DNA from: Paucimonas lemoignei
Lineage (GTDB): Bacteria; Pseudomonadota; Gammaproteobacteria; Burkholderiales; Burkholderiaceae_D
Direction: 5' to 3'
Assembly (NCBI RefSeq): GCF_004342585.1
Contig: NZ_SLZQ01000004.1
Coordinates: 248,001 to 312,000 of the forward strand
DNA: 64,000 bases
The translations under genes and the position numbers were made by a program. This document shows, piece after piece, positions 13,408 to 21,171 of the stretch; the first letter of the stretch is position 1, and the number at the start of each line of letters is the position of its first letter. The notes beneath the pieces are model-generated. The model was not told the DNA's origin and made no database searches. It worked only from the letters and a program-made list of their open reading frames with translations.

Positions 13408-16207
13408 TCAGGTCGTCACCCAGATGCAGACTCACGGTCTGCCGCCCATTCCCGCCAATGGCATCGTCTGTGATGGCAAGTCCAGGCGCTTCGGGCCAAA
13501 GAAAAAGGCGTGGTACAAGCTGACCAAAATCACCACCAAGACCGGCAGCGAAGCGGTCTATGGTGTGTTTGGCTATTGGCGCGGTACCGACAACGGCGCC
13601 ATCGGTGTGTCGCTCGGATCTGATGAAGTCGATGTCGAAGAAATGGCAGCGGTCCGGCAGCGACAGGAAGAAGCAGCCAGGCGTGAGGCTGAGCGCATTG
13701 CCGAGATCGCGCAGCTGGCTGCAAATCGTGCGCGCATGCAGTGGGATGCCGCCTCTGACGTTGCACCAGGCGTCACGCCGAAAACACCGTCTGCCTATCT
13801 GGAACGCAAGCGCGTCGAGCAGGAAACGGCACGCATCACCGACGACGGCACACTGCTGGTCCCGATGCGTCGGTATTCCCGCGATGGCGTGAAGCTGGTC
13901 GGCCTGCAGAAGATCAAGCCGGACGGCTCCAAGCTGTTTAACAAGGGAATGGACAAAGTCGGCGCCGCCTGCCTGCTGGGCAAGCTGCCGGCCGATGCGC
14001 CGCTGCTCATCATGGCCGAGGGTTATGCAACGGGCGGATCGATCCGGCTCGCCACGAAGCGCGATTTCCCGGTGATGCTGGCATTTGATGCCGGCAACCT
14101 GATCCACGTGGCGCAGCAGGTCCGTCGCGATTTCCCGGGCACGCACATCCTGTTTGCTGCCGACGATGACTGGCAGCTGAAAAAGCGGCTGGCGAAGCGA
14201 CTGGTCAAGGACTTCAAAATCGCCGCGACGATCGTCATGGATGGTGACGCTGAGATTTTGACGGAGCGTGATTTTTCCGACGATGGCGAGTGCGATGCCG
14301 CGCTGAAGAAGCGACTCGAGGCGGCGGCCGGCACGCAGGTTGAACTTGCCGTCGACGGCACCGAGCAGATCCTGCTGTCCGAAGATGGTGAGCGTGTCCG
14401 GATCACGCCGGCATGGAAAAAGGATGAAAACGGCGTCGACTACCTCGAGGCCGATGTGCGCACCGATCGCGTCATCCGCACCCTGAAGCTGGAAAACGCC
14501 GGCATCGCCAAAGCCACGGCTGCAGCTCGGACCGTCGGCAATGCCTCCGTGGTCTGGCCATCATTCGCCGATCGAGGCGAGAACAAGTGGACCGACTTCA
14601 ACGACCTGCACGTCGAACAGTCGCTCGATGCGGTGGTTGCCCAGCTGGAGGCGGCGATCGCTGCAGCGTTGCAATCGCCGAAAGATCGCAAAAAGCTGAA
14701 TGATCTGGCGGCTTACGAAGAAGCGGAGCACTTACGGAGCAGCGTCGTGCCGGAATCTGCGTCTCGTCGGGAAGATTCCCCCGCGCCCCCTGTTGCAGAA
14801 ACTCAGTCAGATGGTGCGCCGGCCGGTGATGCTGTTGCAGACAGCCAGGCGAGTGTTGCACCCGTCGCCGAAGCTTCCTCGGCCGGGGGGAAGGGTGAGG
14901 CCAAGAAAAAGCCGAAAAAGGAATATGGACAGGAGCACTGGGACAAGGTGCACCGTCTGGAAGACAATTTCGTGCTGATCTATGGTGATGACACGGCATG
15001 GGATAGCGAGAACCGGGTGATCATCAAGATCAACCATCTGCGGCTGGCGTTCGGATCGGACGCGGTCAAGTTCTGGCTCAATAGCCCGAAGCGCCGCATG
15101 GTCAACAAGGACTGCGTGGTGTTTGATCCGACACTGCAGGCGGATCCAGATGAGACGGTCAACCTGTTCGATGGCTTCAAAATGAAGCCGAAGCGCGGCA
15201 AATGCGACAAGATTGTCGAGCTGCTGCTGCACTTGTGCGGGAACGATGCCGAGGTGCTGGCGTGGGTGCTGCGGTGGATCGCTTATCCGCTCCAGAACCC
15301 AGGCGCCAAGATGCGCACGTCGATCATAATGCACGGCGATGAGGGCTCCGGTAAGAACCTGTTCTGGGAAAACGTCGTCGCCAAAATCTACGGCGAGTAT
15401 GGCGGTGTGATCGGCAACGCGCAGATCGAGTCCCAGTTCAACGAGTGGGCATCGAAGAAGCTGTTTTTTGTGGCCGATGAGGTGGTGACCCGCAACGAGC
15501 TGCGGCAGCTGAAGGGCAAGCTCAAGCACATGGTGACCGGCGAGGTCATCATGATCAACCCCAAAGGCATGACCGAGCGGGCCGAGGCGAACCACATGAA
15601 TTTCGTCTTCCTGTCCAACGAGCTGCAGCCGCTCGCGCTCGACAAGACGGACCGCCGCTATCTGGTCCTGTGGACGCCACCAAAGCGCGACGAATCCTTC
15701 TATCGCGAAGTCAGCGAACAGATCCGCAACGGCGGCATCGAGGCGTTCTATCACTACCTGCTGCATGAGGTGCCGATGGATGATTTCACCGAGCACACCA
15801 AGCCGCTGGTGACCGAGGCCAAAGTCAAGCTGATCGCACTGGGCCTGACGCCGCCGCAGCGCTTCTACCGGGAATGGTCCGGTGGTTTCCTCCCCCTTCC
15901 GTTTGTTTGCTGCTCTGCCATGCAGCTGTATCACGCCTTCTGTCGATGGTGTCACCTCAATGGCGAGCGCTTCCCGGTCACGCAAACCATGTTCGGAAGG
16001 GACGTAGAAAGAGCCGGCAGCGGCACGTTGCGACGACGGATCATCAAGTACGACCTCGGCAATGATGTGAAGCAGCGGACCGTGTATCTGGTCGGTGATC
16101 AGCCGGAAGATAAAAGCAGCCTGTCGCAGTGGGTGGAGGATGCTTCGGGCACTTTCGAGACGTATCTGAAGAAGTACCGGCACGTGTATGACCAGCCGAA
16201 TGAATAG
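13394..16207 (+). CDS. Phage replicative primase-helicase (toprim + DUF5906-like helicase)
   Basis: A 937-residue protein starting at ATG 13394 with GCGGAGG upstream. An N-terminal domain (~1-150, charged coiled stretch RQRQEEAARREAERIAEI) precedes a toprim core: LLIMAEGYATGGSI at about residue 203 supplies the Glu and HILFAADDDWQ at about 250 the Asp pair. A low-complexity Ala/Pro/Lys linker (~450-510) leads to a helicase domain with Walker A HGDEGSGKNLFWENV near residue 648, Walker B-like KLFFVADEVV and a sensor-type FVFLSNELQPL. The toprim/D5-like architecture is that of phage primase-helicases that start DNA synthesis at the phage origin. The iteron cluster begins on its stop codon. Confidence 0.88.
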   Translation: MATIDQVVTQMQTHGLPPIPANGIVCDGKSRRFGPKKKAWYKLTKITTKTGSEAVYGVFGYWRGTDNGAIGVSLGSDEVDVEEMAAVRQRQEEAARREAERIAEIAQLAANRARMQWDAASDVAPGVTPKTPSAYLERKRVEQETARITDDGTLLVPMRRYSRDGVKLVGLQKIKPDGSKLFNKGMDKVGAACLLGKLPADAPLLIMAEGYATGGSIRLATKRDFPVMLAFDAGNLIHVAQQVRRDFPGTHILFAADDDWQLKKRLAKRLVKDFKIAATIVMDGDAEILTERDFSDDGECDAALKKRLEAAAGTQVELAVDGTEQILLSEDGERVRITPAWKKDENGVDYLEADVRTDRVIRTLKLENAGIAKATAAARTVGNASVVWPSFADRGENKWTDFNDLHVEQSLDAVVAQLEAAIAAALQSPKDRKKLNDLAAYEEAEHLRSSVVPESASRREDSPAPPVAETQSDGAPAGDAVADSQASVAPVAEASSAGGKGEAKKKPKKEYGQEHWDKVHRLEDNFVLIYGDDTAWDSENRVIIKINHLRLAFGSDAVKFWLNSPKRRMVNKDCVVFDPTLQADPDETVNLFDGFKMKPKRGKCDKIVELLLHLCGNDAEVLAWVLRWIAYPLQNPGAKMRTSIIMHGDEGSGKNLFWENVVAKIYGEYGGVIGNAQIESQFNEWASKKLFFVADEVVTRNELRQLKGKLKHMVTGEVIMINPKGMTERAEANHMNFVFLSNELQPLALDKTDRRYLVLWTPPKRDESFYREVSEQIRNGGIEAFYHYLLHEVPMDDFTEHTKPLVTEAKVKLIALGLTPPQRFYREWSGGFLPLPFVCCSAMQLYHAFCRWCHLNGERFPVTQTMFGRDVERAGSGTLRRRIIKYDLGNDVKQRTVYLVGDQPEDKSSLSQWVEDASGTFETYLKKYRHVYDQPNE

Positions 16208-16460
16208 TTGAACCGTTCACATGCAGAAACCATTAACACGCCGTAACCCGCATGGAATAAGGGCTTGTGAATAGTTTGGACAGTATGAGCGGTTTATTTT
16301 GACTATATGTGTGTGCGTGCGCGCACGCGAGGAAGCAAAGAAGATGCGCCGTTTTTTAAGCAAATTCTCTTTTTAACTATTCAACTATTCACACTGTTCA
16401 CAAAGCTAATAAACATAAGGCTTTCGGCGGTTAATAGTAGTTGAAGAGTATGGACAGTTG
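16201..16460. other. Iteron cluster, candidate phage replication origin
   Basis: The 8-base unit TGAATAGT or close variants occurs at 16201-16208, 16268-16275, 16277-16284 (TGGACAGT), 16431-16438 (TTAATAGT), 16442-16449 (TGAAGAGT) and 16451-16458 (TGGACAGT) on the plus strand. Copies on the minus strand are at 16212-16219, 16376-16383, 16384-16391 and 16393-16400. Neighbouring copies are mostly 8-9 bases apart. Between the two groups lies an alternating purine-pyrimidine tract (about 16306-16330) and an AT-rich block (16350-16385). The location beside the primase gene supports an origin. Confidence 0.55.
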
Positions 16461-16703
16461 ATGAAGCAGAAAGAATTTAAAGAAAAGATGCCCGAGTGCG
16501 CTGCCTTTATCGAGGACTTGTGCCAGGCATTCGGTACGGAAGCGATTCACGGCCAGATTCGCAAGGGGCTCAATGGTGAGCCGACATTCTGGGCGAAGGA
16601 AAACGGGCATGAGATCGGCACGCCGGTCGATTCTGGTGCCGAGTGGCGGGTCACATGGAACGAGCACGGCGTCGCAGTCGCAGAAAAAATTAAAAGGGGA
16701 TGA
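16461..16703 (+). CDS. Small hypothetical phage protein, 80 aa
   Basis: An 80-residue acidic protein (MKQKEFKEKMPECAAFIEDL..., EPTFWAKENGHEIGTPVDSG, AEWRVTWNEHGVAVAEKIK). No family recognised. The ATG at 16461 is preferred over the TTG three bases earlier. It ends six bases before the start chosen for the next gene, and its terminal AAAAGGGG also serves as that gene's ribosome site. Confidence 0.55.
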   Translation: MKQKEFKEKMPECAAFIEDLCQAFGTEAIHGQIRKGLNGEPTFWAKENGHEIGTPVDSGAEWRVTWNEHGVAVAEKIKRG

Positions 16704-16708
16704 GGACC

Positions 16709-17314
16709 ATGAAGGAAGAGTTTGTCGAAATCACACCAGGCACTGACAGCGTGCGAGTCAAGGTGATCCAGTCCGGGCCCGCACCTGTCTCGAACGAGCA
16801 GGAAGATCCGATCATGCAGCGGATGGAAAACTGGCGGCGCACGGTGACCGGTTCGCTCGGTGGCGGTGCTAGTGGATTCTGTGCTTCATGGGCAAAGTGG
16901 TACGTGGACTTCCGCACGAAACGCGAAGCCGAGATTGACGACATGCTGGACCTGCCAAGGTCGAAGGATGGGCAGATGCCGACTGTCGTGGCGGTCGATG
17001 TGCTGGATGGCTGGATTGTCGAAGCCAGCGTGCGGCAGCTAGACGATGCGGAGAAACTGGTGTTGCGCCACTGGTACGTTTTCAAAAGTCCCGAGCACAT
17101 CATCAAGCGCAAGCTGCTGCTGCGTCGCCGGGGTATTAACCAAATTCGTGAACTTGCATTGATTAAGTTAAAGAAAGTACTTGATCAAGTTCAAAATCCT
17201 GCTAACATTCCTAGCAACAATTTTCATGCCGGTAACGTTCCGCGCCCGAAGACGACAGTCACCCCTGAGGGGGTGTTGTCGTCTTCGGGAGATAAAGAAG
17301 CCTCGATCGATTAA
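16709..17314 (+). CDS. Putative late-gene regulator with sigma region-4-like helix-turn-helix
   Basis: A 201-residue protein. The central part (VVAVDVLDGWIVEASVRQLD, DAEKLVLRHWYVFKSPEHII, KRKLLLRRRGINQIRELALI) has the 'short helix, recognition helix' pattern of sigma region 4 and of ArpU/Q-type late regulators. Its place at the end of the early-right block, just before the structural genes, fits such a role. Of two ATGs (16700 and 16709) I choose 16709, which has AAAGGGG at proper spacing. The last 25 codons contain a very long hairpin (17245-17289). The function is inferred. Confidence 0.5.
   Translation: MKEEFVEITPGTDSVRVKVIQSGPAPVSNEQEDPIMQRMENWRRTVTGSLGGGASGFCASWAKWYVDFRTKREAEIDDMLDLPRSKDGQMPTVVAVDVLDGWIVEASVRQLDDAEKLVLRHWYVFKSPEHIIKRKLLLRRRGINQIRELALIKLKKVLDQVQNPANIPSNNFHAGNVPRPKTTVTPEGVLSSSGDKEASID
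17245..17289 (+). other. Long perfect hairpin inside the end of the regulator gene
   Basis: CCCGAAGACGACA (17245-17257) pairs perfectly with TGTCGTCTTCGGG (17277-17289). Inside them CACCCC pairs with GGGGTG around a TGAG loop. This gives 19 pairs with one small bulge. No U-run follows directly. Confidence 0.75.
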
Positions 17315-17333
17315 AAGTCGCTCGGGGCTTTTT
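17298..17333 (+). terminator. Terminator after the early-right operon
   Basis: AAGCCTCG and CGGGGCTT form an eight-pair stem (one T-G pair) around a 17-base loop, followed by TTT-GC. It spans the stop codon at 17312-17314. It probably ends early transcripts unless the late regulator antiterminates. Confidence 0.6.
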
Positions 17334-17393
17334 GCATTGCGGGTCCGTCATGGTTGACCGTTCATTCCCAGTCAACTCCCCATGGAGGCGATC

Positions 17394-17525
17394 ATGAAGA
17401 AGTAAGGCGAGAAATACCTCATTTCGATTGCGCTGATAGTTGGCGCCGTGGAAGCCGGACGAGACGCGGTATGGGAACAAAATTGGCTGATGGTTGAGGA
17501 GTGCCCACCCTCGCGAACCAGGTGA
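17394..17525 (+). pseudogene. Small membrane protein interrupted by an early stop codon
   Basis: A strong ribosome site (GGAGGCG) precedes ATG-AAG-AAG-TAA at 17394-17405. Directly in frame after the stop the sequence reads GEKYLISIALIVGAVEAGRD then AVWEQNWLMVEECPPSRTR and a TGA at 17523. The hydrophobic stretch YLISIALIVGAV looks like a transmembrane helix. The simplest reading is a 43-codon membrane protein with a Tyr-to-stop change at codon 4. Other start codons downstream are weak. Confidence 0.4.
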
Positions 17526-17607
17526 CGCCACACACGATCACGGTAAGCGCGGCCGCCGCTATATGCGTCCACCAAATCTCCGCCACGTACTCCCTACGAT
17601 GGTTTCG

Positions 17608-17639
17608 CCGCCGATGCCTTACCGCTCGGCGGTTTTTTT
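17608..17639 (+). terminator. Strong intrinsic terminator before the structural block
   Basis: CCGCCG and CGGCGG around a 13-base loop, followed by seven T. It lies 15 bases before the first structural gene, so late transcription either starts after it or must read through it. The region 17526-17607 shows no gene I can support. Confidence 0.75.
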
Positions 17640-17653
17640 ATTCCGGTGCGCTC

Positions 17654-18256
17654 ATGATGTCCATGTCCGTCAAGTCGAATGTCGATGCGGTCCGCAAGAA
17701 CCTGACCGACATCGCCAAGAAGCAGCTGCCGTTTGCAGTCGCAAAGGGGCTGACTGCCACGGCGAAGGATACGCAGGGCGTACTCACCGAGGCACTGCCC
17801 CGGCAATTGGATCGCCCGACACCGTTCACGATGCGGGCCTTTGCCATCACACCGGCCACGAAGTCGAAGCTGTACGCCAAGGTGTTCGTGAAGCCTGATC
17901 AGTGGAAGTACCTCACGTACCAGTTCGAAGGTGGTGACCGCAAGCCGACCGGCCGCGCGCTTGTCCTGCCTAAGAACGTGAAGCTGAACCAGTTCGGCAA
18001 CATGCAGCGCCGCGCCATCAAGCAGCTGCTCGCGAAGAAGAACGTCTTCAGCGGTGTGGTCGATGGCGTGCCAGGCATCTACCTGCGCAAGCAGTTTGCC
18101 TCGGGCACTGGTGTGCAGCTGCTGGTCGGCTATGCAGATCAAGTCAGGTATCGCAAGCGGTACCCGTTCCAGGCAATTGCACAACGATCGGTTTCAAAGG
18201 CGTTCGATCGCAATTTCAAGCGAGCACTCGATGAGGCGCTGGCGTCAGCGCGCTAG
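17654..18256 (+). CDS. Minor tail protein Z / tail completion-like protein
   Basis: A 200-residue basic protein resembling lambda gpZ-type minor tail proteins (VDAVRKNLTDIAKKQLPFAV, AKGLTATAKDTQGVL, PTPFTMRAFAITPATKSKL, then PFQAIAQRSVSKAFDRNFKR). In lambda the protein acts at the tail end that joins the head; here it is encoded before the terminase genes. I use the ATG at 17654; the longer frame back to 17501 crosses the terminator at 17608 and is low-complexity. The gene is followed by 130 bases holding GTTAA repeats. Confidence 0.7.
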   Translation: MMSMSVKSNVDAVRKNLTDIAKKQLPFAVAKGLTATAKDTQGVLTEALPRQLDRPTPFTMRAFAITPATKSKLYAKVFVKPDQWKYLTYQFEGGDRKPTGRALVLPKNVKLNQFGNMQRRAIKQLLAKKNVFSGVVDGVPGIYLRKQFASGTGVQLLVGYADQVRYRKRYPFQAIAQRSVSKAFDRNFKRALDEALASAR

Positions 18257-18386
18257 GGCCGGCAAGGCTTCAAGGTACTCCCAGCGCCTGACAAAACGAG
18301 GGTAATTCGCGCCCCGATCGCGCGCTAGTGACAGACTTCCACCGGAGTTAATGATTCGGTTAATGGGTTAAAACAGGTTAACGAAA
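18257..18386 (+). repeat. GTTAA repeats before the terminase genes, candidate packaging site
   Basis: GTTAA occurs at 18347 and, as GGTTAA, at 18358, 18366 and 18376, all in the same direction, within 35 bases just upstream of the small terminase gene. Short direct repeats at this position are typical of cosB/pac binding sites for Nu1-like small terminases. The overhang itself cannot be seen. Confidence 0.4.
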
Positions 18387-18911
18387 ATGGCTGAATTGAT
18401 CACAAAAGCCGCGTATGCGAGGCGTCGCGGCGTCTCGCCGGCTGCTGTGACCAAGGCGGTCAAGTCCGGACGCATCACCGAGATCGACGGCAAGATTGAC
18501 CCGGATGTCGCCGACATCCAGTGGTCACGCAACACCGACGTCGCCCAGTCGGCGCGCACCAGTGACTCCATCCTCAAATCGCCCACATCGACGAAAGAGT
18601 CCAGGCAGGAGGGGCAGGAGGACAGCGCGATCCTTGTTGCGCGCACCCGTACCGAAATCGCCCGGGCGGAACTCTTTGAAATCGAGATCGCCGAAAAGCG
18701 CGGCACGCTTGTGCTGGCCGAGGGTGTGAAGAAAGCGGCATTCGAAAAAGCACGCATCGTGCGCTCCGCGCTCGAAGGCCTGCCGGACCGGTTGGCGCCG
18801 GTGCTGGCGGCCGAGACGGATCCTGCACGCTGTCACCAGCTGATGATGGCTGAAATCAAGCGAGTCCTTCGTGAACTAGCAGCGGGGGAAGGCGAACAGA
18901 CGAGGCAGTGA
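18387..18911 (+). CDS. Terminase small subunit (Nu1-like)
   Basis: A 174-residue protein. The N-terminal winged helix (ITKAAYARRRGVSPAAVTKA, VKSGRITEIDGKIDPDVADI) matches Nu1-type DNA recognition domains. A basic/acidic helical middle (TRTEIARAELFEIEIAEKRG) follows, then a C-terminal part with FEKARIVRSALEGLPDRLAP, likely for binding the large subunit. It recognises phage DNA for packaging. It overlaps the large subunit gene (TGATG). Confidence 0.88.
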   Translation: MAELITKAAYARRRGVSPAAVTKAVKSGRITEIDGKIDPDVADIQWSRNTDVAQSARTSDSILKSPTSTKESRQEGQEDSAILVARTRTEIARAELFEIEIAEKRGTLVLAEGVKKAAFEKARIVRSALEGLPDRLAPVLAAETDPARCHQLMMAEIKRVLRELAAGEGEQTRQ

Positions 18912-20929
18912 TGGGGGCAAGGGACGATTTTCTCGACGGCGGGCAGATTTACTGCGAGGCGTTCGAAGCAGGCCTGATGCCTGATCCGGACCTCAAGGTG
19001 TCCGAATGGGCCGAGCACCACCGGCAACTGCCGCAGAAGGCATCGCCCGAGCCCGGGCCGTGGCGAAACGACCGCACGCCGTATCTGGTCGAGATCATGG
19101 ACTGCATGTCCCCGGACTCACCGACCGAAGAGGTCGCGTTCATGAAGGGGACGCAGGTCGGCGGTACCGAAAGCGGCAACAACTGGTTCGGCTACGTGGT
19201 GCACCATTCGCCCGGTCCGATGATGATCGTGCAGCCGACGCTGAATCTGGCGAAGCGATTCTCCAAGCAGCGTATCGCGGCAATGATCGAGGAAATGCCG
19301 ATCCTTCAGGAGCGCATCAAGGATTCCCGCTCCCGGGACTCAGGCAACACCACGCTGATGAAGGACTTCACCGGCGGCGTGCTCGTGATCGCCGGCGCCA
19401 ATAGCGCGGCGGACCTGCGCTCGATGCCGTGTAAGTACCTGTTCTTCGATGAGGTCGATGCCTATCCGCACGATCTCGATGGCGAAGGTGATCCGATCGA
19501 CCTCGCGGAAAAGCGGGCAACGAACTTCGCCAGGCGAAAAAACCTGAAGGTCAGCACGCCGACAACCAAGGGCTTCAGCCGTATCGAAGCGTCATACGAC
19601 GCGGGCACCCGTGAGCACTACCACGTCGCCTGCCCGCATTGCGGCGAATATCAGTGGCTCAAGTGGGCCGGCATCAAGTGGGACAAGGCTGATGATGGCG
19701 CGCATCTGCCGGAAACCGCGCATTACGTGTGTGAGCACAACGGCTGCATCATCGCCGAACACCACAAGACGGCAATGCTTGCCGGCGGCATGTGGATCGC
19801 AGACAACCCTGCGGCCGGTCCGCGGCGCCGCAGCTTCCACCTGAGCGCGCTGTATTCGCCGCTTGGCTGGGCCAGCTGGGCAAGCATCGTCGAGCGATAC
19901 CTGAAGGCGAAGAACGCGCTTGCGGCCGGTGATGACACGAAGATGAAAGTTTTCGTCAACACCGATCTGGCCGAAACATGGGAAGAGCAAGGCGACAAGG
20001 TCCAGACCAGCGACCTGCAGGCGCGTGCCGAACCTTACCGGCTGCGCACCGTGCCGATGGCGGCGCTACTGCTTACTGCTGGTGTGGACGTTCAGGGCAA
20101 CCGTCTGGAAGTCAAGGTCAAGGCATGGGCGCCAGGCGAGGAAAGCTGGACAGTGGACTGGGTCACGCTGTACGGTGACCCATCCGAAGACGATGTCTGG
20201 AACCAGTTGGACGCGTATCTCGCCCGGCCGCTGACGCACCAGAGCGGCACTGCAATGGCGATTTCTGCCACGGCGATTGATACCGGCGGTCATCACACGC
20301 AGCGCGTCTACACGTACTGCCGCAACCGTGGCTACCGGAACGTGATCGCGGTGAAGGGTATGTCGACGGCTGGCAAGCCGATCATCGGCAAGCCGACCGA
20401 CGTCGAGGTGAACCACCACGGCACGAAGATCAAGAAAGGCGTGAAACTGTGGCCGGTCGGTACCGACACGGCCAAGGCGTTGATCTACGGCCGCATGCGC
20501 CTGACTCAGTACGGGCCCGGCTATATGCACCACTCGACCGATCTTCCGGCGGAGTACTACGACCAGCTGACCGCTGAGCGACTGGTGACCCGGTACAGCA
20601 AGGGGCATGCGCTGATGTCGTGGGTCAAGCCGAACGGCAAGCGCAACGAGGCGCTGGACTGTGAAGTGTATGCACTGGCGGCCGCTTATTTCCTTGGCCT
20701 GCAGCGCTACAAAGAGCAGGACTGGGCGAAGTTGCGCAACCGCGTCAACCCGGCAGTGCGCGACATGTTCGCCGAACAGCCGGATCCAGAGCAGCAGGCG
20801 GATCCGGAGCAACCTGAAAACCAGCCCCAATCGCACCAGGCGGCAGCGCCTCTGACCGAAACCGTCGCCGCAGTTGGCGCACCGCCAGCGGCACCGCGGC
20901 GGCGCGTGCGATCGCGCGGCATAACCTAG
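18911..20929 (+). CDS. Terminase large subunit (GpA family)
   Basis: A 672-residue packaging motor. The ATPase half shows EEVAFMKGTQVGGTESGNNW (Walker A-like, residues ~75-93), MMIVQPTLNLAKRFSKQRI and KYLFFDEVDAYP (Walker B, about 175). A zinc-type pair CPHCGEY is near 240. The nuclease half includes LLTAGVDVQGNRLEV, AIDTGGHHTQRVYTYCR and DCEVYALAAAYFLGL. All fit the lambda gpA family, which cuts cos and pumps DNA into proheads. The C-terminal 60 residues are Gln/Pro-rich. Start is the ATG at 18911 overlapping the small subunit stop. Confidence 0.96.
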   Translation: MGARDDFLDGGQIYCEAFEAGLMPDPDLKVSEWAEHHRQLPQKASPEPGPWRNDRTPYLVEIMDCMSPDSPTEEVAFMKGTQVGGTESGNNWFGYVVHHSPGPMMIVQPTLNLAKRFSKQRIAAMIEEMPILQERIKDSRSRDSGNTTLMKDFTGGVLVIAGANSAADLRSMPCKYLFFDEVDAYPHDLDGEGDPIDLAEKRATNFARRKNLKVSTPTTKGFSRIEASYDAGTREHYHVACPHCGEYQWLKWAGIKWDKADDGAHLPETAHYVCEHNGCIIAEHHKTAMLAGGMWIADNPAAGPRRRSFHLSALYSPLGWASWASIVERYLKAKNALAAGDDTKMKVFVNTDLAETWEEQGDKVQTSDLQARAEPYRLRTVPMAALLLTAGVDVQGNRLEVKVKAWAPGEESWTVDWVTLYGDPSEDDVWNQLDAYLARPLTHQSGTAMAISATAIDTGGHHTQRVYTYCRNRGYRNVIAVKGMSTAGKPIIGKPTDVEVNHHGTKIKKGVKLWPVGTDTAKALIYGRMRLTQYGPGYMHHSTDLPAEYYDQLTAERLVTRYSKGHALMSWVKPNGKRNEALDCEVYALAAAYFLGLQRYKEQDWAKLRNRVNPAVRDMFAEQPDPEQQADPEQPENQPQSHQAAAPLTETVAAVGAPPAAPRRRVRSRGIT

Positions 20930-20937
20930 GAAACATC

Positions 20938-21171
20938 ATGGCAGGAATCACGCTTCAGCAGGCGCAGGCACAACTCGACGCATGGATGGCGGCAAGCACA
21001 GCGGTGGCAACGGGTCAGGAGTACTCGATCGGCACCCGCAAGCTGCGCCGGGCTGATGCCGCAGAAATTCGCCAGCAGATCATTTTCTGGCAAAGGCAGG
21101 TTGCGCAACTTGGAGCAACGTCGAGAGGTGGCCCGCGCGGCATGCGGGTCAGTTATGGAGTACCGCGCTGA
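20938..21171 (+). CDS. gpW-like head-tail connector
   Basis: A 77-residue protein (ITLQQAQAQLDAWMAASTAV, YSIGTRKLRRADAAEIRQQI, IFWQRQVAQL). This is the pattern of lambda gpW/DUF6148 joining proteins: two helices and a small hairpin. It stabilises packaged DNA at the portal and prepares for tail attachment. It lies between terminase and portal as in lambda and overlaps the portal start by one base. Confidence 0.85.
   Translation: MAGITLQQAQAQLDAWMAASTAVATGQEYSIGTRKLRRADAAEIRQQIIFWQRQVAQLGATSRGGPRGMRVSYGVPR

Noticed and set aside
14807-16183. 458-codon open frame on the minus strand across the primase gene
   Set aside because: It is entirely antisense to a gene with clear toprim and helicase motifs; long antisense frames are common at this GC content.
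17501-17653. 51-codon extension of the gpZ-like protein
   Set aside because: It would run through a strong terminator hairpin, has no ribosome site and no family similarity.
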